The notes: generated by a model from the sequence alone, not told the origin. 56,862 nt of DNA from Verrucomicrobiota bacterium (GCA_026397725.1 JAPLUI010000063.1:1-56862), one strand, 5' to 3'. Positions 34,472 through 44,122 are shown, counted from the stretch's first letter. Program-made: numbers and translations.

Positions 34472-37400
34472 AGCTCAAATCAGCATACTTGTCATCACCC
34501 TGCTGCTGACCGCATTCCCCGTCAGAGCGGATGATCTAGCGATTCCAGTTCCGGCGACGGCGGATTTCTGGGTCCGGGATCAGCCGGGTCGAATCACGCA
34601 CGCCTGCGGCGGCAAGGAGCCGTTGGTGCTGTGCATGCAGGGACGGAAGGTTGTGATGCAGGTTCAATCCGATCGCACGAACGGGTTTTCCTATACCGCC
34701 CGGTTCTTCAACCTGCAGAAAGAAGTCGAAAAGAAGCAGGTCCTGTTCGTGGCCGGGCACGAATCGACTCCTGAGGTGCGTGTCAATGACCAGCCTTGGA
34801 AGAGCGAGTTCCCGTCCTCGGTCACGTTCGACGGAATGCTGACCCTAACCTATCCCGAAGCCGGGGGTATGGTAGTCACTCGCACCGTCTATCCTTCGAT
34901 GACCAAGGCATTGGTGATTGATGAGTGGCAGGTGCGAAATACCACGGACAAACCAGTTGTAGTGATGGTTCCGCCCGCCCGTACAGTAAAGCCCGTGGGG
35001 GAGGATATTACCATCGGCTGGAGTTGCCCGGAGGTGAAAGCCGTTGAAGTGAAAGCCGGAGGCGTGTTGTCATTCTCCACCTGCGTGCAAGCCGGGCCGG
35101 CGGCTGGGCCTGACCAAGCCGTGAACCTGGCGACCGAGCGTGGCGCGCGCCTGGCCCTTGCCGAGGCGGCCTGGCGCGGGCCAGGCCGGCTGGAAACGCC
35201 CGAGCCACTGCTCGACCATGCCTTCGCCCTGCAAAAGCTGCATGTGCTGGAATGTCCGATCGAGACGATCAAGGGCGTGATCACCCACAATGGCAGCCTG
35301 ACCTATTCGCCCGGCATTTGGGCAAATGATCCAGTGGAATACTCCAGTCCGCTTTTCCCGTTTTTTGGTGATGCGGAACTGAACAAGGCAAGCATGAACA
35401 TGTATCGCGTCTGGTTGGACTATTGCCGGGAGCATGGCGGCGGTGCCATCCCCGGTTGCTTCTGGCAACCGACCTTGCAGGTCGGCCAATGGGAGCGGGG
35501 AGACGACGCGATGATCCTCTATGGCCTGTCCAAATTCCTCCTCTTCCAAGGCGATCGGGCGGCGGCGGAGGAAATGTGGCCGTTGATCGAGATGTGCGCC
35601 GCGTCGGTGCTCAAACACACAACCGCCGATGGCATCGTCGCTTCGGAGAGCGATGAGATGGAAGGCCGCTACCCGACCGGAAAGGCCAACCTGAGCACGT
35701 CGTCACTTGCCTATGGTGGCTATCGTCTGGCGGCGCGTCTGGCGCAATCGCTGGGCAAGCCGGCGGCGGCGGATTTCGACCGGCGGGCGGAGACCCTGCG
35801 CAAGGCCATCGCATCCTATTTCGGTGCGGAAGTCGAAGGCTTCAAGACCTATCGCTACTACAAGGAGAATACCACCCTGCGTGGATGGATATTGCTGCCG
35901 CCGGCGATGGGAATCACCGAAAGGCAGGAGACCACTGTTGCCGCGCTGATGTCAGACAAGCTCTGGCCCCAACGGCAGGCGGGTGCCGATATCCTGGCGG
36001 AGTCCACCCGTCCAACGGAATGGGGTCGCGAGACCTACTACGCTCTGCGGGTGTTGTTCAAAGCCGGACACACCGAGGACGCACTGGATATTACCCGGCG
36101 CGTCGTGCAGGCTCAGATTTTCGGCAGCAAGGGGCCGTATCCCGACGAAGATGCGATAGACATGCTCTGCCCCGGTTCGCTTTATCCCCGCGTTTTCACC
36201 GAAGGTATGTTCGGCATTGTGCCCACCGGCCTCGACTCCTTTGAATGCACGCCGTGGCTGCCCAAGGCCTGGCCGCGGATGGCGTTGCGGGACCTGCGGG
36301 CGTTCGGCCGGTCTTGGGATTTGGTGGTGGAGCGCGCCGGCGATCAGCAGAAAGTCACGGTGCTCAGCGGTGGCAAGACGCTGATGACCGGTTTGGGGCC
36401 GGCCAGGAAGACGTATGCGCTGACTTTTCCGGCTGCTGTTTCAGCCAAGCCCGTCTCGGGGACCTCGCCGATTACTGAGCCGTATCCCTATGTCAGCACC
36501 GGAAGTTTTACCGGACCGGCGGTACCGGAATCGCCCGATCCCCTCGTTGCCTACCGCTGGCCCAGGCCAAAGGCCACCGATGGACTCGAGATCTATCTGC
36601 TGAAGCCCAGCGCTGTTTCAAGCGATACCGCTGCGTCCTTCGACAACCTGGGTTCGCTGACGACCGATCATCCGAATGTCACGGTCAACGGGGCGGGTTC
36701 AATCAGGATGGATTTCGGGCGGGAAAGCGCGGCCTGGTTGGAGTTCGACAGTCCCGACTGCCCGGTCGATGTCGAGATGAGCATCAGTGAGCACAACCAG
36801 CCCGGCCCGGGAAAAACGAAAGCCCCGGTCAAGCATGGCAATACCTACCGGCTAGAACTCAACGCCGAGCTTTACGAAGGGGTGCGCTTTGCATGGATTC
36901 ACGTGAAGGCGCCCGCCAGGCCGTGGCGTATCACGGGCATCCGGGCCGTGTGTCAGGTCAAACCCACCAACTATGACGGCGGCTTTTCCTGTAGCGACCC
37001 CATGTTGACCAAGGCATGGTATATGTGCGCATACGGGGTGAAGGTATGCCTGGTTTCAAACTACTTCAGCTCGATATTGTTGGAACGTGGCGACAGGATC
37101 CCTTGGGTGGGTGATGCTCCGGCATCGCAGGCTGCGGGACTCGTCGCCTTCGGAACCTCGGATTTTGTCAAGGCGAACATCGACCTCACGGCTGGTGGCA
37201 ACAATGGCATCATCGCCTACTCGCTCTATTGGGTGATCGGGCTGCTTGATTACTATCAGTACACTGGGGATGCCGCGATGATGGAAAAGTACCTCAACGC
37301 CACATGCGAGATTCTCGATCATTCCTATCAAGTCTATGGAACGAACCCGAAACTCAAGTTCTTCGGGTGGGACGAACGCGTAGGCACTGGATTTGAAATC

Positions 37401-38978
37401 TGGTACAGGGGCGGTTCGGGAGCGCAGGAAGCGCAGAACGCCTATAAAATGCTATCGATTCGGATGTGGAGTGATTTTGCGGCAGCCATGGGCGCTTACG
37501 GACGTGCCGACCTGCAAGCCAAATACAACGGGTACGCCGAGGCGAAAATGGCGGAGCTGCGCAAGAACCGCGACTGGCACTCCCAGTTCGGACTGCATGC
37601 GCTTGCGGAGGTGGCCGCTTCGGGACTGTTGAACGGCGTTGAACGGAATGCGATCGCCGAAAAGGAATTCCTCGACCGGGTGACTCGCTTGTCGTTCGAT
37701 CCCTTTTGTCAGTTGTTCATCCTTCAGGGAATGGCGTGCATAAACCTTTACGATGAGTCCTTTACGTCAATCAAGGACGTGTGGGGAGGGATCATCAAAC
37801 TGGGTGGAACGACGCCATGGGAATGTTACCGGCCATCATGGAATAGCGGAGTCGGCGTATCTGATCCTGTGCCGAACAGCCAGAGCGGCATTACGAGTCT
37901 CTGCCATCCCTGGGGAGCGGGGCCTGTCAAGTGGCTCAACGAGGAGGTGCTTGGCATCAAGCCGACAACCCCGGGCTTCAAAACGTATGATGTTGTTCCC
38001 CACCTTGGCCGGTCGCTCACCCGTGTGGCGGGCAAGACCCCGACACCTCATGGTGAGATCAGCGCCAGCTTTGATGTGAACACGGGCACATGCAAGGTGA
38101 CCGCTCCTGCGGGCACTGTCGGGAGGATCGGGATACCGAAGGTTGAGAAAACAATCGCTGCGATAGCTGTCAACGGAACAAAGGCATGGGATGGCGTGTG
38201 CCACGCGGTGACTGGAATCGGGAGTGCGAGCCAGGATTCAGAGTTTGTGTACTTTTCCTCTGTGCAGCCGGGAACTTACAGCATAGAGGTGTCGTACAGC
38301 GGGAACACACCTGAGTATAAGGAACCACCGGAGAAGTATGCGGCGCAATTCATTAAACAAGATAAAACGACCGGTGGCGATTGGGGCGGTGTATACGGCA
38401 AAGACGGCTATGTGCTCTGCAACTACAAAGGGGAACGGAATGACGGGAAGGCCCTGCCGACGCATGTAACCAGGGGAGAGCGAGCTGAAGTCATTTTGGA
38501 TATACGGAATGACGAGAGGGCGCTGCCGTCGTATGTAACCTCGCTTGAATATTTCAGAGCGTTCCCGAAAAGCGGAGTGCCTGATCCGCAGATGTGGGCC
38601 GCGGAGACTGCCGACAAAAGGGCCCTGGCGCCGGACAAGCACAACGGCTCCGGCCGCAAAGCCACGGGTTACTCAAATGATCAGACAATGTCGCTCACCA
38701 TCGGTATTGACGGGGAAAGAGAGTACCAGGTTGCGCTGTATTTTGTGGACTGGAACAGGAATGGATGCCGTCAGGCGGTGGAGATGATGGACGCCGGAAC
38801 ACTCAACCAGGTTGCCCCGGTAAGAATTGTGGATGATTTCTCAGGTGGCGCATACCTTGTCTACAAATATAACAAATCTGCAAAATTCAGGATCAATAAG
38901 GTGCGCGGCTCCTTGGTAACGCTCAGCGGACTTTTCTTCGATCCTTCGGCGACCACTTCAAACTCACACCAACCGTGA
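34443..38978 (+). CDS. Two-module protein: six-hairpin glycosidase-like region plus GH78-type alpha-L-rhamnosidase
   Basis: At 1511 residues this is the longest protein here. A Lys-rich signal peptide ends near PVRA-D. Module 1 has a beta-sandwich (about 35-240) and an (alpha/alpha)6-like region (about 255-640; GSLTYSPGIWANDPVEYSSP, TEWGRETYYAL). Module 2 resembles GH78: a beta-sandwich (about 690-860), then FSCSDPMLTKAW, LERGDRIPWVGDA (Asp884 in the acid region, the GDR form of one GH78 subgroup) and the C-terminal SGITSLCHPWGAGPVKWL...VLGIKPTTPGF. A further beta domain (about 1310-1505) begins GGDWGGVYGKDGYVL. Alpha-rhamnosidase activity is likely for module 2; module 1 substrate is unknown. 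The stop codon lies inside the leader element at 38967, so the last residues (SHQP) come from it. Confidence 0.75.
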   Translation: MTKKTKKTKIAQISILVITLLLTAFPVRADDLAIPVPATADFWVRDQPGRITHACGGKEPLVLCMQGRKVVMQVQSDRTNGFSYTARFFNLQKEVEKKQVLFVAGHESTPEVRVNDQPWKSEFPSSVTFDGMLTLTYPEAGGMVVTRTVYPSMTKALVIDEWQVRNTTDKPVVVMVPPARTVKPVGEDITIGWSCPEVKAVEVKAGGVLSFSTCVQAGPAAGPDQAVNLATERGARLALAEAAWRGPGRLETPEPLLDHAFALQKLHVLECPIETIKGVITHNGSLTYSPGIWANDPVEYSSPLFPFFGDAELNKASMNMYRVWLDYCREHGGGAIPGCFWQPTLQVGQWERGDDAMILYGLSKFLLFQGDRAAAEEMWPLIEMCAASVLKHTTADGIVASESDEMEGRYPTGKANLSTSSLAYGGYRLAARLAQSLGKPAAADFDRRAETLRKAIASYFGAEVEGFKTYRYYKENTTLRGWILLPPAMGITERQETTVAALMSDKLWPQRQAGADILAESTRPTEWGRETYYALRVLFKAGHTEDALDITRRVVQAQIFGSKGPYPDEDAIDMLCPGSLYPRVFTEGMFGIVPTGLDSFECTPWLPKAWPRMALRDLRAFGRSWDLVVERAGDQQKVTVLSGGKTLMTGLGPARKTYALTFPAAVSAKPVSGTSPITEPYPYVSTGSFTGPAVPESPDPLVAYRWPRPKATDGLEIYLLKPSAVSSDTAASFDNLGSLTTDHPNVTVNGAGSIRMDFGRESAAWLEFDSPDCPVDVEMSISEHNQPGPGKTKAPVKHGNTYRLELNAELYEGVRFAWIHVKAPARPWRITGIRAVCQVKPTNYDGGFSCSDPMLTKAWYMCAYGVKVCLVSNYFSSILLERGDRIPWVGDAPASQAAGLVAFGTSDFVKANIDLTAGGNNGIIAYSLYWVIGLLDYYQYTGDAAMMEKYLNATCEILDHSYQVYGTNPKLKFFGWDERVGTGFEIWYRGGSGAQEAQNAYKMLSIRMWSDFAAAMGAYGRADLQAKYNGYAEAKMAELRKNRDWHSQFGLHALAEVAASGLLNGVERNAIAEKEFLDRVTRLSFDPFCQLFILQGMACINLYDESFTSIKDVWGGIIKLGGTTPWECYRPSWNSGVGVSDPVPNSQSGITSLCHPWGAGPVKWLNEEVLGIKPTTPGFKTYDVVPHLGRSLTRVAGKTPTPHGEISASFDVNTGTCKVTAPAGTVGRIGIPKVEKTIAAIAVNGTKAWDGVCHAVTGIGSASQDSEFVYFSSVQPGTYSIEVSYSGNTPEYKEPPEKYAAQFIKQDKTTGGDWGGVYGKDGYVLCNYKGERNDGKALPTHVTRGERAEVILDIRNDERALPSYVTSLEYFRAFPKSGVPDPQMWAAETADKRALAPDKHNGSGRKATGYSNDQTMSLTIGIDGEREYQVALYFVDWNRNGCRQAVEMMDAGTLNQVAPVRIVDDFSGGAYLVYKYNKSAKFRINKVRGSLVTLSGLFFDPSATTSNSHQP

Positions 38979-39020
38979 AAAGCATTTTCCTATCAATTAT
39001 AAGTAATGAATTACACAGCC
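38967..39020 (+). repeat. Copy of the recurrent leader element, overlapping a stop codon
   Basis: CACCAACCGTGAAAAGCA begins at 38967 and the matching block runs to 39001, agreeing with 29701-29735 at 31 of 35 positions. Its TGA is the stop of the 1511-residue protein. ACAC(A/G)(A/G)CCATG then precedes the start in both copies, which identifies 39021 as the start of the next gene. Confidence 0.6.
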
Positions 39021-40751
39021 ATGAAACATCCCATGATTGCCGGCCTCGCCGTGCTGGTGACATCACTCACCGTTCAAGGATCGGATCCCAAGACCGGGCC
39101 TGACACACCAGCGGCGGAAAAGACCTATCCCACAGGCATGTGGCGTTCGGAACCGCCGGCTGATTGTCCATTCAAAGCGTCGAAATCATTCAGTGGCGTC
39201 GAATTCTCCGGAAGGAATGCGAACTATACCGGGGCTGATACGTGGTATCCTTCGTGGGCGGCTGATGGAAACATGTACTCGCCCTGGACTGACGGAATGG
39301 TTTATGGTGTGAAAGCGGCTTCCTACGGAGAGGAATTCACTACGGGGCAGGCAAAGATAACCGGGGACGATCCGATGAAACTGGAGATTTCGGAATATGC
39401 TGTCTACAAGTCTGACGCTTCACCTTATGCCGGCCGGTATCCCTGCGGCAGTCTTGTCTACAACGGAGTCTGGTATTACGGGACGTATTGTCTGCATCCG
39501 TCAGGAGAGGTGAAGCGGGACGGCACCAGTTACAACTGGCCCTGGCTCGGTCCGTTCGTCGGGTTCAGGTGGTCCACTGATTATGGCAAGACCTGGACGC
39601 AGACGCCGTGCACTCCTGAGAAGCCCCTATTCGGCGAGTCTGGGATAAATGCGGAGCCTGTTAAGATCGGTGCACCGCACTTTGTTGACTTCGGGAAGAA
39701 CCTGGAGTTCTCGCCGGATGGCAAGGCTTACCTGACTGCGCATGGTGCCTCTGCAGGTCCTGATGGGCGGCGTTTCGCTTACAACAGTTGGATAACAGGC
39801 GATGAAATTTACCTCATCCGGGTCACGCCCGGCATCGAGAATATGAACGACAGCTCGAAGTATGAATTTCTTGCCGGTGAGGATGAGACTGGTATACCTG
39901 TCTGGTCGATAGATTTCTCCAAGATCAAACCGATTGCCGCGTGGAAAGACAACATGGGTTGCGTGACGATGACGTATAACGCACCGCTGAAGAAGTATTT
40001 CATGTGTGCTACCGACGGCGGAAATACTTTCGGGTATTTCAACACCTATATTCTTGAATCCGACCGCATGACAGGGCCGTGGAAGCTTGTGACGTACATG
40101 AAACGCTTTGGCGAGCAGGGCTATTTTGTAAATATCCCGTCAAAGTTCATCGGAACAGATGGCCGAAAAATGTGGTTATCGTACTCGGCAAATTTCGGAG
40201 ATGAGGTGAATGGTGTCAAACTGCATTCAAAGCCCGCGGGAAGCCGGTATGCGATGTGTTTGCAGGAAATCAGACTTCGCAATCCATCGGAGCCGGTGCC
40301 CGAGCCTGGGATTCTGGATGGTGCCGACAATATTGCGCGCATAGCGACGGTGCGGGCCAGTTCCGCGCACGCGGGCTCAACCCCGGAAGGCGCGGTGGAC
40401 GGCATTGTCGAGGGCGCACAGAATGATATCAGCAGGGAGTGGGTGTCGCAGGGGGAGTCGGCGTCGGCCATGATACGGCTGAGCTGGCTCGATGAACAGC
40501 TGGTGGACCGCGTATTGCTGTTTGACAGGCCGAACAAGATTGATCAGATCATGGCCGGCACTCTTGTGTTCAGCGATGGTACGACCATAAAGACCGGCGA
40601 ACTGCCGGATGACGGCGCAAAAGGACTTGAAGTGAAATTCCCTCCGAAGAAAATCCAGTGGCTTGTTTTTGTAGTGGAGAAGACGAAGGGCACCGCGCAG
40701 AATATCGGCGTGGCAGAAATTGCTGTTTTCGGTCATGACGCTCGCGAGTAG
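39021..40751 (+). CDS. Secreted DUF4185-like beta-propeller protein with C-terminal DUF7402-like (F5/8C-type) domain
   Basis: A 576-residue protein. The signal peptide is MKHPMIAGLAVLVTSLTVQG. GMWRSEPPADCPF and GVEFSGRNANYTGADTWYPS begin a likely five-bladed propeller with DGNMYSPWTDG, PYAGRYPCGSLVYNGVWYYG and STDYGKTW, resembling glycosidase-like DUF4185 proteins. Residues about 430-576 form a discoidin-type sandwich (IARIATVRASSAHAGSTPEG; VDRVLLFDRP), probably sugar-binding. The ATG at 39006 is possible, but the repeated leader supports 39021. GC content and codon choice look less GC-biased than in the GH38 and GH97 genes. Two other pieces of this family lie at 26277 (fused to GH106) and 40763. 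Confidence 0.7.
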   Translation: MKHPMIAGLAVLVTSLTVQGSDPKTGPDTPAAEKTYPTGMWRSEPPADCPFKASKSFSGVEFSGRNANYTGADTWYPSWAADGNMYSPWTDGMVYGVKAASYGEEFTTGQAKITGDDPMKLEISEYAVYKSDASPYAGRYPCGSLVYNGVWYYGTYCLHPSGEVKRDGTSYNWPWLGPFVGFRWSTDYGKTWTQTPCTPEKPLFGESGINAEPVKIGAPHFVDFGKNLEFSPDGKAYLTAHGASAGPDGRRFAYNSWITGDEIYLIRVTPGIENMNDSSKYEFLAGEDETGIPVWSIDFSKIKPIAAWKDNMGCVTMTYNAPLKKYFMCATDGGNTFGYFNTYILESDRMTGPWKLVTYMKRFGEQGYFVNIPSKFIGTDGRKMWLSYSANFGDEVNGVKLHSKPAGSRYAMCLQEIRLRNPSEPVPEPGILDGADNIARIATVRASSAHAGSTPEGAVDGIVEGAQNDISREWVSQGESASAMIRLSWLDEQLVDRVLLFDRPNKIDQIMAGTLVFSDGTTIKTGELPDDGAKGLEVKFPPKKIQWLVFVVEKTKGTAQNIGVAEIAVFGHDARE

Positions 40752-40762
40752 ACAACAAGAAT

Positions 40763-41024
40763 ATGAAAATTACACATATAGCATTATTTTGGTTGATGGC
40801 CGTCTCAAGTGCGGCGACCGGGGAAGCGGATCGCACACTGCCTGCTGATGAAGAGGGGTTTGCCTGGGAATCCTCAGTTCCTTCGGATTGCCCGTTTCCA
40901 GGATCCCCCAGCCTGACGGAGCGTGAAACTCAACTTCAATCCGCCGGGTGGGCGCTATGGCTTGTGTCTGCACGAAGTCAGACTTCTCGGTCCGCACTCA
41001 TCGAAGTCTGACCTATCCCGTTGA
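40763..41024 (+). pseudogene. DUF4185-like gene remnant with its middle deleted
   Basis: It starts with a signal peptide (MKITHIALFWLMAVSSAATG) and FAWESSVPSDCPF, the N-terminal motif of the preceding protein. Near 40915-40923 the sequence jumps, in another frame, to VKLNFNPPGGRYGLCLHEVR, which matches VKLHSKPAGSRYAMCLQEIR of the intact gene, and ends at TGA 41022-41024. About 350 codons of the middle and the whole discoidin domain are missing. Confidence 0.82.
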
Positions 41025-41111
41025 AACTACCATGATACAACATCTCCTTAAATTGATCATGCAGCCCTAAGCTGCAATCCCAAAGAAGGGAATTCCAACC
41101 ACTAAACAACT

Positions 41112-42890
41112 ATGAAACCAACCGTAATCCTAACCGCAGCGCTGCTGTGTATTCTATCGCCGATCTCCTTCGCCAAGCCACTCAAGGTGTTCATCCTGGC
41201 GGGCCAGTCCAACATGGAGGGCCATGCCGCAATCAGTACCTTTGACTATATCGGCAAGGATCCGCTGACGGCACCCCTTCTCAAGGAGATGCGCAATCCC
41301 GATGGAACCCCACGGGTATGCGACAAGGTCTGGATGTCCTACTTGACCGGCCCTTATGATGGCAGTGCCAATGGCGAGGGCCTGGGCAAGTTGACCGCCG
41401 GCTTTGGCGCACGTGGAGATCAACCCACCAAGGGTGGCGGCAATATCGGTCCCGAGTTCACCTTTGGAATCTACATGGAGAAAGAGTTGAAGGAGCCCAT
41501 TCTGATTATCAAGACCGCCTGGGGCGGCAGATCGCTCAACACCGAGTTCCGTTCGCCCAGCGCGGGGCAATACAAGCTGCCCAAGCTGATTCAAGATGAG
41601 TGGGACAAACATCCGCAAGGTGCCCACGGCATTCCCAAACTTGAGGAACGGAAAAAATGGCAGGATGACAAGGATGCAGCCTCAGGTGTATTTTACCGAA
41701 TGATGGTTGAGCATGTGAAAATGGTGCTGGCGGATCCGAAGCGGGTCTGTCCCGCCTACGATCCCAAGCAGGGCTACGAACTTGCGGGATTTGTATGGCT
41801 TCAAGGTTTCAACGATCTAGTCGATGGGACCACGTATCCGAATGGCGATTATAGCGAATACTCCCGCCTCCTGGCACACTTCATCCGCGACGTGCGCAAA
41901 GACCTTTCCGCCCCGAAGATGCCATTCGTTATTGGAGTGCTGGGAGTCGATGGCGAGAGAAATGTCAACTTCCGCCAAGCCATGGCCGCTCCGGCTGCAA
42001 TGCCCGAGTTCAAGGGCAATGTGCTTGCTGTAGATACCGCGCCTTTTTGGGATACTGTCATCGAAGCCGCACAACCCAAGCAGGGCGAGTATAACGAAAT
42101 TGTCGGTACGGCTCGCACATTGAAAGCAGATGGCACTCTCGATACGGAACGGAAATGGGATAAGTTTTGGAAGCCGATTGGCAAGCCTCTCCCAGAGGAG
42201 CGGAACTGGCACTTCGTCACGGTCGATGCCACCGAAACGAAGGACAAACTGGAAAAATATGACGGCAGGCGATTCCGTGACATCACCCTGCCAGCGGGGA
42301 TGGAGAATTGGTATATGCCGGACTTCGATGACAGCAAATGGACCGCGGGCAAGGCACCCATCGGCAAGGGCGTGTGGAAACACAGCGGAATCACCTTGGA
42401 AAAATTCCCCTCAACATGGGGGAAAGGCGAGTTCCTGCTGATGCGCACCACTTTTGAAGTGGATCACCTCGACTACGATTCCTATCGCATCGCGATTTTG
42501 GCGCGACAAGGGTTCCATGTTTATTTGAACGGACAAAAGATCCACACCTACATCTGGTGGCAGGACAAGCCGCAGTATGGTTCCATCGTCCTCGGAAACG
42601 AACAGATCAAACATTTGAAGAAGGGTAAGAACGTCTTGGCGGTCTATGCCAACGACCAATACTCCCCCGAATCCCCGGAACATTATGCCGCGCTCGATGC
42701 CTGGGTTGAGGGCATCACCAAGGTAGACCAGAAAAAGCTCGATCTCGCCTTGGAGGAAGTCCTTTCACCCAAAGACAGGGAAGCACTCAAAGGCGCCTCC
42801 AATGGCGGCTACCACTACTTTGGCAGCGCAAAGATCTTCGCCCAGATGGGCAAGGCCTTCGCCGAAGCGAACCTGAAGATGATGAAGTAA
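41112..42890 (+). CDS. Sialate O-acetylesterase-type (SASA) esterase with C-terminal jelly-roll module
   Basis: A secreted 592-residue protein. The signal peptide MKPTVILTAALLCILSPISFA is nearly that of the esterase at 21486. The SASA domain (about 22-310) has FILAGQSNMEG (Ser33) and FVWLQGFNDLVD, the usual Ser and acid/His region of carbohydrate acetylesterases. Residues about 363-535 are the same beta-sandwich that ends two DUF6288 proteins (RRFRDITLPAGMENW, DDSKWTAGKAPIGKG, GFHVYLNGQKIH). A helical tail follows. It probably removes O-acetyl groups from polysaccharide chains so that the neighbouring glycosidases can act. Confidence 0.87.
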   Translation: MKPTVILTAALLCILSPISFAKPLKVFILAGQSNMEGHAAISTFDYIGKDPLTAPLLKEMRNPDGTPRVCDKVWMSYLTGPYDGSANGEGLGKLTAGFGARGDQPTKGGGNIGPEFTFGIYMEKELKEPILIIKTAWGGRSLNTEFRSPSAGQYKLPKLIQDEWDKHPQGAHGIPKLEERKKWQDDKDAASGVFYRMMVEHVKMVLADPKRVCPAYDPKQGYELAGFVWLQGFNDLVDGTTYPNGDYSEYSRLLAHFIRDVRKDLSAPKMPFVIGVLGVDGERNVNFRQAMAAPAAMPEFKGNVLAVDTAPFWDTVIEAAQPKQGEYNEIVGTARTLKADGTLDTERKWDKFWKPIGKPLPEERNWHFVTVDATETKDKLEKYDGRRFRDITLPAGMENWYMPDFDDSKWTAGKAPIGKGVWKHSGITLEKFPSTWGKGEFLLMRTTFEVDHLDYDSYRIAILARQGFHVYLNGQKIHTYIWWQDKPQYGSIVLGNEQIKHLKKGKNVLAVYANDQYSPESPEHYAALDAWVEGITKVDQKKLDLALEEVLSPKDREALKGASNGGYHYFGSAKIFAQMGKAFAEANLKMMK

Positions 42891-42937
42891 TCAATTAGGC
42901 TGCTATCCCATGAAAGCGAAATCTAATTTCAACCACT

Positions 42938-44122
42938 ATGAAATCACAAATAGGGCAGGGCACCCGGGCGGTCTGGGCGGGGGAGGAAGAGCACTTGCCT
43001 GGGGCGACCCAGGTGCCGGTGGTGTTGAGCACGGCGTTCGGCTACAGGGACATGGATGAATGGCTCGATGTGGCAACAGGCAAGGCCGAGGGGCATATCT
43101 ATACTCGCAACAGCAACCCCACCATCGCTGTTTTCGAGGAGAAAGCGCGCCTCCTGGAAGATGCGGAGGCGGCGACGAGTGCGGCGTCCGGGATGGGCAT
43201 CATCAGTTCGACCCTTTTTGCCCTCCTTGCCTCCGGCAACCGTGTCGTATCGGTCAAGGACACCTACGGCGGCACCAGCGCGATATTCAATGAATACATG
43301 CCGAAATTCAGGATCGACACGGTCCAGTGTGACACGGCCGACCATGACCAGATCGAGGTCGAGATCGCCAAAGGCTGCAACCTGCTCTATCTGGAAACCC
43401 CGACCAATCCGACCACCAGGATCATCGATATCGCCCGGCTCTCGAAAGTGGCGCACGCCCATGGTGCGGTGGTTGTGGTGGATAACACCGTTGCGACCCC
43501 GATCAACCAGAACCCGCTCCAGTTAGGGGCGGATGTGGTGGTGCACAGCGCCACCAAATTCCTCGGCGGTCATGCCGATGCCCTCGGAGGCGTGGCCTGC
43601 GGTCCCAAGCATCTGATCGATCAAATCCATCACTATCGTGAAATCCACGGGGCGGTGCTCGACCCCATGTCCGCCTACTTGCTGCTGCGCGGCATGAAGA
43701 CCTTGGACTTGCGGGTCAAGCGGCAGAATGAAAGCGCCTTGCGCATTGCCCGGTTCCTCGAATCCCATCCGGCGGTGGAGCGGGTGTTTTACCCCGGGCT
43801 TGAGTCCCATCCCGGTCATGCCATCGCCCGGCAACAGATGAGGGGATTCGGCGGGATCCTGAGCTTCCTGTTGAAAGAAAACAGCCTCGACGCGGTCGGG
43901 CGGTTGATCCCTCATCTCCGCTTTGCCCATGCAGCCGGGAATCTGGGAGCAGTGGAAACGATCGTGGCCCCACCGGCGACCAGCAGTCATGTGGAATGCA
44001 CACCGGAGGAACGCGCTCGGCTCGGAATCCCTGAAGGCTTGATCCGCTATTCGACCGGGATTGAGGATGTCGAAGACCTGATCGACGATTTGGCGGCGGC
44101 TCTTGAAGAGTATCAAATATGA
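42938..44122 (+). CDS. Cystathionine gamma-synthase/lyase-family PLP enzyme
   Basis: 394 residues, the family's normal length. YTRNSNPT binds the PLP phosphate of the partner subunit, LYLETPTNPT and VVVDNTVATP line the cofactor site, and Lys207 in SATKFLGGH forms the Schiff base. The C-terminal domain is complete (SSHVECTPEERARLGIPEGLIRYSTGIE). It performs gamma-replacement or elimination on homoserine esters, cystathionine or methionine; the exact reaction cannot be decided from sequence. It has no signal peptide, unlike its neighbours. Its stop overlaps the next ATG (ATGA). A deleted copy is at 11811. Confidence 0.92.
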   Translation: MKSQIGQGTRAVWAGEEEHLPGATQVPVVLSTAFGYRDMDEWLDVATGKAEGHIYTRNSNPTIAVFEEKARLLEDAEAATSAASGMGIISSTLFALLASGNRVVSVKDTYGGTSAIFNEYMPKFRIDTVQCDTADHDQIEVEIAKGCNLLYLETPTNPTTRIIDIARLSKVAHAHGAVVVVDNTVATPINQNPLQLGADVVVHSATKFLGGHADALGGVACGPKHLIDQIHHYREIHGAVLDPMSAYLLLRGMKTLDLRVKRQNESALRIARFLESHPAVERVFYPGLESHPGHAIARQQMRGFGGILSFLLKENSLDAVGRLIPHLRFAHAAGNLGAVETIVAPPATSSHVECTPEERARLGIPEGLIRYSTGIEDVEDLIDDLAAALEEYQI

